A stretch of 64,000 nucleotides of DNA, from positions 849,785 through 913,784 of the forward strand of contig NZ_JACXBU010000001.1 of assembly GCF_014700075.1 (NCBI RefSeq), read 5' to 3'. The notes under the pieces are model-generated. The model did not search any database. It was not told where the DNA came from and saw nothing but the letters and a program-made list of their open reading frames with translations. How positions within the stretch are numbered: the first letter of the stretch is position 1; every line of letters begins with the position of its first letter. Made by a program: the position numbers and the translations under genes. The stretch is from Pseudomonas sp. JM0905a (GTDB lineage Bacteria; Pseudomonadota; Gammaproteobacteria; Pseudomonadales; Pseudomonadaceae). Of this stretch, positions 58,835-64,000 are shown piece after piece.

Positions 58835-59716
58835 TCAAACGGCAACGGCCTGGTAGTCGGCAACCTGCGGGCGAGCAATGCCCTTGGTGGCCTTGGACTT
58901 GAGGAAGCCCAGCATTGCCTGCTGGGTTTGCAGCCAGCCTGCCTTGTTTTCGACGTCGACGAAGTGGCCTGCGTTGTCGATTGTGGCGAACTGGCAATCA
59001 CGCACGTGCTTGGCGAAGTGGCGGGCATCCTCGGCGGAGGTGTACTCGTCGCGGTCGCCGTTGATGAACAGCAGTGGGATGTCCACGTCAGCCAGGCAAT
59101 CCACGTAGCAGCGCGAATCCATGTTGAGCACCTGGCGGATGTGGTAGTGCATCTGCAGGTATTCGTGCTCATCCAGGTTGGAGCAGTGCTTGTGATTGAA
59201 GCGCTGGTACAGGCCCGGCAAGTGCTTGCCGATGGTGCTGTTCACCAGGCTGCCTACCCCATCCCGGTCGATAGCGGACAGGCAATCCAGGCCACGAGTG
59301 AGGTAGTCCATCATCGGTTCGTTGAGGATGGGCGAGAAGGAGGTCACCACGGCCTTCTTGATGCGCGCCGGGCACTGGGCCAGGGCGAGCAGGGCGGAAA
59401 CACTGCCCCAGGAGAAGGACATCAGGTAATCCACCCGGAAATGTTCGATCAGGTGGAGGAGGATGTCGGCCTCGGTCTCCTTGCTGATGAAGCGGGTGTT
59501 GTCGTTATGCGGCTTGGAGTGGCCGGCATAGGGCTCGTCGAAGAGCACCACGTTGAAGTGCGGTTGCAGGTATTTCACTGTCTGCGCGAACGAGGCAGTC
59601 GTCGACAAGGAGCCGTTGACCAGAATGATGGTCTCCTTGGCTTCCGGGTTGCCGTAGAACTCCGTGTAAACCTTGTACTGGCTGTGAATCTCGACGATGG
59701 CGGTTTCCGGCCTCAT
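58835..59716 (-). CDS. phaG: (R)-3-hydroxyacyl-ACP thioesterase/transacylase PhaG
   Basis: A 293-aa alpha/beta hydrolase of the PhaG/RhlA family, linking fatty-acid synthesis to mcl-PHA. Start MRPETAIVEIHSQYKVYTEF, NGSLSTTASFAQTVKYL, nucleophile S102 (MSFSWGS), acid in INGDRDEYTS, His in NAGHFVDVENK. Closer to P. putida PhaG (SFSWGG, GHFLDMENK) than to RhlA, from memory. ATG 59716 follows AGGAGGAAACG. Monocistronic. Confidence 0.92.
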   Translation of the reverse strand: MRPETAIVEIHSQYKVYTEFYGNPEAKETIILVNGSLSTTASFAQTVKYLQPHFNVVLFDEPYAGHSKPHNDNTRFISKETEADILLHLIEHFRVDYLMSFSWGSVSALLALAQCPARIKKAVVTSFSPILNEPMMDYLTRGLDCLSAIDRDGVGSLVNSTIGKHLPGLYQRFNHKHCSNLDEHEYLQMHYHIRQVLNMDSRCYVDCLADVDIPLLFINGDRDEYTSAEDARHFAKHVRDCQFATIDNAGHFVDVENKAGWLQTQQAMLGFLKSKATKGIARPQVADYQAVAV

Positions 59717-60115
59717 GTCGTTTCCTCCTGGCGCAGATGGGTCATGCAGGCCCTCTCAACGGCTTGGCCCGCTCTAAGTCTTGGCAGTAGGAAAACGTCT
59801 TTCGATGACAATCAAATGTCAGACGGAAATTTTTAAAATTCTTTATATTTCAAGCGGTTAGGTCGAAAAAAGACGGCGGGTTCCGGCGCTTTTTCAAGCA
59901 CCGGACGGGGGTCTTCTAACCAGGCAGGGAACCTACGAGTGCAGAGCACAGGATGCCGCAGGGAACGCTTAGACGGTCGTTGTGACTCTTTGGTCACGCT
60001 CTGACCTTGGATTCGATTTAAGCAGGGCCTCTTTACCCCTGCAAGCTCATTGAAAGGAAAAATTCTTGCAGTTCGTCGGTTTATTCGATCCCGATGTGAC
60101 TCGGAATGTTTCTAG
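59717..60115. promoter_or_regulatory. phaG upstream region
   Basis: No gene. 59815-59865 is AT-rich (TTTTTAAAATTCTTTATATT) and likely holds the phaG promoter. TGACA-ATCAAA-TGTCA (59805-59820) is a short dyad, and GGTCA-CGCTC-TGACC occurs near 59991-60005. No consensus can be assigned confidently. Confidence 0.45.
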
Positions 60116-60808
60116 CTAAAAGCAGGCCACTTCTTCAGCTGTGAGCGACCGGTAGTCGCCCGGCTGCATGTGCGGGTCCAGTTGCAGCGGGCCGACACTC
60201 TCCCGATGCAGGCGCACGACGCGGTTGCGGAAGTGGCCGAACATGCGCTTCACCTGGTGATAACGACCCTCGTGCAGGGTCAGGCGGGCGGCGCGGGTGT
60301 CGAGGATCTCCAGCTGGGCGGGGAGGGTGGTGAGGTCCTCGAAGGCGAAGTACAGCCCTTGGGCGAAGGTCTCGATGTACTCGGCTTCGATGGGCTGCTC
60401 GGTTTCCACGTAATAGACCTTGGGCTGCTTGCTGCCGGGCAGGGTGAGCCGGCGCGACCAGTGCCCGTCGTTGGTGATCAGCAGCAGGCCGGTGGTGGTG
60501 AGGTCCAGGCGCCCGCCCAGGTGCAACTCGTGCTTGTCGGGCTCGTTGAGCAGGTCGAGCACGGTGGGATGCTCCGGGTGCTCGGTGGCGCTGACGTGAC
60601 CGGAGGGTTTGTAGAGCATGAAATAGCGCGCCGGCTTGCCGGGCTGGAGCACGCGCTCGTCCAGTTCCACACGATTGAACTCGCGGATTTCGAAGCGGCC
60701 GTCGCTCACCGAATGACCATCGACCCGTATCCGACCGGCGGCCAGCAGCAGGCGCGCGTCGAGGCGGTTGAATTCAGCGAAATTGCTCAAAAATCGATCA
60801 AGGCGCAT
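60116..60808 (-). CDS. Ribosomal small-subunit pseudouridine synthase, RsuA-like
   Basis: A 230-aa enzyme. S4 RNA-binding domain at 1-48 (MRLDRFLSNFAEFNRLDARL), then pseudouridine synthase domain with catalytic D102 in GGRLDLTTTGLLLITNDG, YYVETEQPIEAEYIETF and HEGRYHQVKRMFGHFRNRV. Probably modifies 16S rRNA U516 (rsuA), but other RsuA/RluB/E/F paralogues are possible. ATG 60808 overlaps the stop of the upstream CWC gene (TGATG). Confidence 0.85.
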   Translation of the reverse strand: MRLDRFLSNFAEFNRLDARLLLAAGRIRVDGHSVSDGRFEIREFNRVELDERVLQPGKPARYFMLYKPSGHVSATEHPEHPTVLDLLNEPDKHELHLGGRLDLTTTGLLLITNDGHWSRRLTLPGSKQPKVYYVETEQPIEAEYIETFAQGLYFAFEDLTTLPAQLEILDTRAARLTLHEGRYHQVKRMFGHFRNRVVRLHRESVGPLQLDPHMQPGDYRSLTAEEVACF

Positions 60809-61020
60809 CAGCTTGGTGCATCGGGTGGTAGCGCCTGTGCGCAGTGGGGGCACAGGCAGGCGCGGTCAATCTCTTGCGCAGGAATGCGTTCGAGCGCAGC
60901 AGGATCGATCTTTGCCGTAAAGCACCAGCATGCCTGCCCGGCGCGCGTGGGATCGGCCTGGGTGCACTGGTTGCTCTGGCCGCAAAGCGGGCAGCGGGTG
61001 GGATCGGACGGGGCGCTCAT
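60808..61020 (-). CDS. Cysteine-rich CWC-type protein
   Basis: A 70-aa protein: CPLCGQSNQC, CWCF and CLCPHCAQA match the CWC zinc-binding family. ATG 61020 gives the family length; a longer frame to 61077 is not conserved. One-base overlap with the downstream pseudouridine synthase suggests an operon, as seen in other pseudomonads. Function unknown. Confidence 0.75.
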   Translation of the reverse strand: MSAPSDPTRCPLCGQSNQCTQADPTRAGQACWCFTAKIDPAALERIPAQEIDRACLCPHCAQALPPDAPS

Positions 61021-61283
61021 GAAGGTGATTCGCGGCGGAGGGGGCGCAAGGGTGCAACCTTGTGCGCCTGGCTGCAAGCCCGTGCCGATGGACGCTATTT
61101 CCCGATGATCGTGTGGTGTTGGACGTTGCTGTCCGGCGCGGATGACCTAGGCTCGAATATGCAAGGTGAAGATGCCTGAAAGCGACATGGCCGGATTCAC
61201 AAAAGTCTGAAGGCCCTGAAGCAGCTGACGCATAATCGCGGTCTATCGATTCTGTAACCCACCATTCTGAGCAGAGCTGCCTC

Positions 61284-62006
61284 GTGTCCACCAACATCAC
61301 TGCCGTCAACAAAGCCAAGGCCTGGTCCGCTCACGGTGTCACCGCCACCGGCGTCGTGCTGGCCCTGATGGCCATTCTCGCCCTATTCGACAACCAACCC
61401 CGCGACTGCCTGCTCTGGCTCGGTGCGGCCCTGCTGGTCGACGGCCTCGATGGCACGCTCGCGCGCCGCGTGCAGACCAGCACCATGCTGCCGAACTTCG
61501 ATGGCTCCACGCTGGACCTGGTGATCGACTACCTCACCTACGTGTTCATCCCGGCGATCTTCATTTACCGCTACATCGACCTGCCGGACCACACGGCGCT
61601 AGTGGCGGTGAGCCTGATCCTGGTGTCGTCGCTGTTCTGTTTCTGCAACCTGAACATGAAGAGCAGCGACAATTATTTCGTCGGCTTCCCCGCAGCCTGG
61701 AACGTGGTGGCGCTTTACGTCTGGATCATCGACCCGCCGGCGGTGGTGAGCCTGCTGCTGATCTGCGTCCTCGCCGCGCTGACCCTGACCAAGCTGAAGT
61801 TCCTCCACCCGTTCCGGGTGCGCAAGCTGATGCCGCTGAACATCGTGGTCACCTTCGTGTGGATGATCAGCAGCATGCTTCTCATCCTCCAGCACCCGTT
61901 CTACAAGTCGCTGGTGCTGGGCATCTGGTGGTTGGCGTCGGCCTACTTCGTCGGCATCTGCCTGTGGCGCAGCCTGTTGGACTGGACCCACAAGCTCAAG
62001 GCGTGA
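61284..62006 (+). CDS. pcs: Phosphatidylcholine synthase Pcs
   Basis: A 240-aa CDP-alcohol phosphatidyltransferase joining choline to CDP-diacylglycerol. The motif DGLDGTLARR...GSTLDLVIDYLTYV (Dx2DGx2ARx8GxxxDxxxD) covers about 53-86; about eight membrane helices. GTG start at 61284 (VSTNITAVNKAKAWSAHGV). Found in P. aeruginosa-group species. Stands alone. Confidence 0.88.
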   Translation: MSTNITAVNKAKAWSAHGVTATGVVLALMAILALFDNQPRDCLLWLGAALLVDGLDGTLARRVQTSTMLPNFDGSTLDLVIDYLTYVFIPAIFIYRYIDLPDHTALVAVSLILVSSLFCFCNLNMKSSDNYFVGFPAAWNVVALYVWIIDPPAVVSLLLICVLAALTLTKLKFLHPFRVRKLMPLNIVVTFVWMISSMLLILQHPFYKSLVLGIWWLASAYFVGICLWRSLLDWTHKLKA

Positions 62007-62014
62007 CCGTGTTG

Positions 62015-62112
62015 TGTAGGGGCGATTTCAATCGCCAATGGCTGCGCAACTGCCACGGCCAAACCCAAGCGCCGAACCTTCGGTCCGGTTGGCGAATGAA
62101 TGCGCCCCTACA
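62015..62112. repeat. 98-bp palindromic element, hybrid ends
   Basis: Left end TGTAGGGGCGATTTCAATCG (ATTTCAATCGC subfamily), right end GGCGAATGAATGCGCCCCTACA (ATTCATTCGC subfamily). A chimera of the two subfamilies, of the same 98-bp length. The rest of the gap to 62235 shows no gene. Confidence 0.75.
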
Positions 62113-62235
62113 GATGATCTGCGACCGCCTGATTTATCGTGATTGGTCACCCCGTATTCAGGCCAATTGGCCGTAGGTCAAAGACCCCGCCAGCAGTAGT
62201 TTGAAGGCATCCCTTCCCACCCCGAGGATGCCCCG

Positions 62236-62676
62236 ATGACCCCACGCCTGGATTTCTACGCCGCCTCTCCCGATGCCCTCAAGGCGATGCTCGCCCTGGA
62301 CGCCGCGGTGAGCAAACTGCCGCTGGAAAAGCCGTTGATCGAGCTTGTGAAACTGCGTGCATCGCAGCTCAACGGCTGCGCCTTCTGCGTTGACCTGCAC
62401 AGCACGGACGCCCGCAAGCGCGGCGAAACCGAACGCCGCCTTTACGCGGTGGCCGTCTGGCGCGAGAGCCCCTTCTTCACACCGCGCGAGCGTGCTGCTC
62501 TGGCCTGGACCGAAGCCCTGACACGCCTTTCTGAAACCCACGCACCAGACGAGGACTACGCCCAACTCGCGGAAGCATTCAGCGAGCGCGAGCGTGTGGA
62601 CCTGACGCTGGCCATCAGCACCATTAATTCCTGGAATCGGCTGGCAGTCGGCTTCCGCAAAATCCCGAGCGAGTGA
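62236..62676 (+). CDS. AhpD-like carboxymuconolactone-decarboxylase-family protein
   Basis: A 146-aa protein. CxxC at C48/C51 with H55 (CAFCVDLHS) is the AhpD redox motif; ERAALAWTEALTRLSETHAP and TISTINSWNRLA are family regions. Probably a peroxidase-type reductase. 8 bp before the cupin gene, likely same transcript. Confidence 0.88.
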   Translation: MTPRLDFYAASPDALKAMLALDAAVSKLPLEKPLIELVKLRASQLNGCAFCVDLHSTDARKRGETERRLYAVAVWRESPFFTPRERAALAWTEALTRLSETHAPDEDYAQLAEAFSERERVDLTLAISTINSWNRLAVGFRKIPSE

Positions 62677-62684
62677 GGCCAACC

Positions 62685-63104
62685 ATGCGCAATCTGAAGA
62701 CTTTGAGTGCCCTGGCCGCCGGCCTGGTGCTGTTGAACCTCCCCCTGGCGTATGCGCACGAAGCGGGCGAGGGCCAGGAGCAAGTCAGCATCCTGCAGGA
62801 TCACGAGCTGCTCAACGCGCCAGGCAAGCAGGCCATCCTGCTGACCGTGGACTATGCGCCGGGGCAGCGCTCAGTGGCTCACAGTCATTCGGGCTCGGTG
62901 TACGCCTACGTGGAGGAAGGGGAGGTGATCTCCCAGCTCAAGGGCGAAGAAGCCAAGCACTACAAGGCGGGCGAAAGTTGGTACGAACCCGCTGGCAGCG
63001 TCCACCTGCAATCGCGCAACGCCAGCGAATCCAAGCCGGCGAAACTGGTGGTATGGATGCTGAAGGACCCGAAGGAAGCGGTTCTGGATCCTTATAAGCA
63101 GTGA
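62685..63104 (+). CDS. Exported cupin-domain protein
   Basis: A 139-aa protein. Signal peptide ends near AYA-HEAGE. Cupin motif: VAHSHSGSVYAYVEEGEV (metal-binding His pair), then GESWYEPAGSVHLQSRN. A single beta-barrel, periplasmic; ligand or reaction unknown. A GTG at 62673 is an in-frame alternative, but ATG 62685 gives a clean signal. Confidence 0.85.
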   Translation: MRNLKTLSALAAGLVLLNLPLAYAHEAGEGQEQVSILQDHELLNAPGKQAILLTVDYAPGQRSVAHSHSGSVYAYVEEGEVISQLKGEEAKHYKAGESWYEPAGSVHLQSRNASESKPAKLVVWMLKDPKEAVLDPYKQ

Positions 63105-63124
63105 GGTCGCTCGGCTCGACTTCA

Positions 63125-63220
63125 TTGGGCTTCGCTGCGCTCAGCGCCAACCTACAGGAGCCGGCTCCTGTAGGGGCGAATTCATTCGCCAGGCAGGACG
63201 CAGTCCTGCCGTGGCGAACC
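63125..63220. repeat. Composite intergenic repeats
   Basis: TTGGGCTTCGCTGCGCTCAG (63125-63144) is a repeat word seen at 13151. From 63169 TGTAGGGGCGAATTCATTCG is the left end of the 98-bp element, with GGCAGGAC-GCA-GTCCTGCC as hairpin; the right end is lost. Confidence 0.65.
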
Positions 63221-63221
63221 T

Positions 63222-64000
63222 TTACCAGAGCGGCAGGGTGTAGCTGAGGATCAGACGGTTCTCGTCGAGGTCGTTGCCGAAGTGGGTCGAGCGCACGGTC
63301 GCGTTGCGCCACTTCACGCCGAGGTTCTTCAGCGGTCCGCTCTGCACCACGTAGGCGATGTCGGTGTCGCGTTCCCATTCCTTGCCGTCCTCACGGCCGG
63401 CGCCCAGCTCCACGCCATCACCGGAGAGGTAGCGGGTCATGAAGGTCAGCCCGGGAATCCCCACGGCGGCGAAGTTGTAGTCGTAGCGGGCTTGCCAGGA
63501 GCGTTCTTCGCGGTTGGCGAAGTCGCTGATCTGCACGAAGTTCACCAGGTAGGCATCGCTGCCGTTGACGTAGGCGAAGCCGGTATCGCCGCTCATGCGC
63601 TGGTAGCCCAGGCCCAGGGCGTGGCCGCCGATGCCGTAGGTGAACATGGCGCCGAAGGCCTTGTTGTCGACGTTGCTGCCGCCCTCGTCGGTGGAGCGGG
63701 CGAAGCGCAGGTCGCTCTTCAGGCTCTGGCCATCGCCGAGCGCAAGCAGGTGGTTCAGGGTCAGCATGTGCTGGCGGTAGAAGTCGTCCAGGCGGCCGAA
63801 GCCGTAGCCGGTGGTGAGGGCGTCGTTCCACTTGTAGCTGAGGTTGGCGAAGTCGAAGGCGTCGCTGGTGGTTTGGCGGGCGCGGATGTTCTTCACGCCA
63901 ACCGTGGTGATGCTCATGTCTTCGTAATCGGAGGAATCGCGCTGGTTCACCTGGTGCAGGCGCCCGGCGTCGAAGGTCAGGCCGTCGATCTCCAGGGAGT
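63222..64000 (-). CDS. OprD-family porin (5' end outside window)
   Basis: C-terminal ~258 residues of a third OprD porin; the frame is still open at the window edge. Family marks: FDFANLSYKWNDALTTGYGF, LTLNHLLALGDGQSLKSDLR, GIPGLTFMTRYLSGDGVELG and the last strand ending LSYTLPLW. The final residue is Trp rather than the usual Phe, still aromatic. Closest in style to the porin at 20438. Confidence 0.9.
   Translation of the reverse strand, partial: SLEIDGLTFDAGRLHQVNQRDSSDYEDMSITTVGVKNIRARQTTSDAFDFANLSYKWNDALTTGYGFGRLDDFYRQHMLTLNHLLALGDGQSLKSDLRFARSTDEGGSNVDNKAFGAMFTYGIGGHALGLGYQRMSGDTGFAYVNGSDAYLVNFVQISDFANREERSWQARYDYNFAAVGIPGLTFMTRYLSGDGVELGAGREDGKEWERDTDIAYVVQSGPLKNLGVKWRNATVRSTHFGNDLDENRLILSYTLPLW

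Noticed and set aside
58835..59716. RhlA of rhamnolipid synthesis
   Set aside because: N terminus and SFSWGS/GHFVDVENK fit PhaG better, and no rhlB or rhlR/I follows.

Overview
The window is GC-rich Pseudomonas chromosome. Evidence for the genus: OprD-family porins, an mcl-PHA type phaG, catR-catBCA, antABC/antR, a DUF2388 protein, phosphatidylcholine synthase, and many short palindromic intergenic repeats of Pseudomonas type. I cannot fix the species; a lineage near P. nitroreducens/P. citronellolis is a guess.

1-32 kb is a catechol-funnelling catabolic region. A branched-chain-type ABC transporter (1-4713, minus) diverges from a complete indole-3-acetate (iac) cluster in the order H-A-B-I-C-D-E-F-G (5445-13129). 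An OprD porin and a NIPSNAP protein follow. Then come catR and catBCA (15648-19061), an arylformamidase-like hydrolase, a second porin, a second complete ABC transporter, and antCBA (all minus). AntR-type regulator antR is divergent, followed by a DUF899 protein. The iac and ant products both enter catechol, which catA, catB and catC convert to beta-ketoadipate enol-lactone.

32.2-33.0 kb holds a 145-bp-period tandem array of a 98-bp palindromic element. Its last copy supplies the C-terminal codons and stop of an RND pump gene.

33-49 kb is mixed housekeeping and accessory content. It includes an RND/MFP efflux pair, a Bcr-type MFS pump coupled to a 46-codon ORF, and an orphan WYL (BrxR/CapW-like) regulator. 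It also has a decayed carboxymuconolactone decarboxylase gene, an MHS transporter, a LysR/NCS1 permease/nitrilase group, small secreted proteins and a BRO-N-like protein.

49.59-58.69 kb is a 9.1-kb integrated island at the 3' end of tRNA-Gly(CCC), bounded by a perfect 26-bp direct repeat. The right end carries a shortened P2-type integrase, a phage regulator with paired operators, a CsrA-like small protein and a RelE/HTH toxin-antitoxin pair. The left end carries four same-strand genes, part of them clearly AT-rich: a membrane-anchored NACHT NTPase, an AAA ATPase fused to a DUF4435/TOPRIM-like domain (PARIS-like), an SRA-like plus PD-(D/E)xK-like putative nuclease, and a small membrane protein. 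This is the best candidate for an undescribed (anti-phage) system in the window.

58.7-64 kb returns to core chromosome: phaG, rsuA-like, a CWC protein, pcs, an AhpD-like protein, a cupin, and a third OprD porin running off the right edge.
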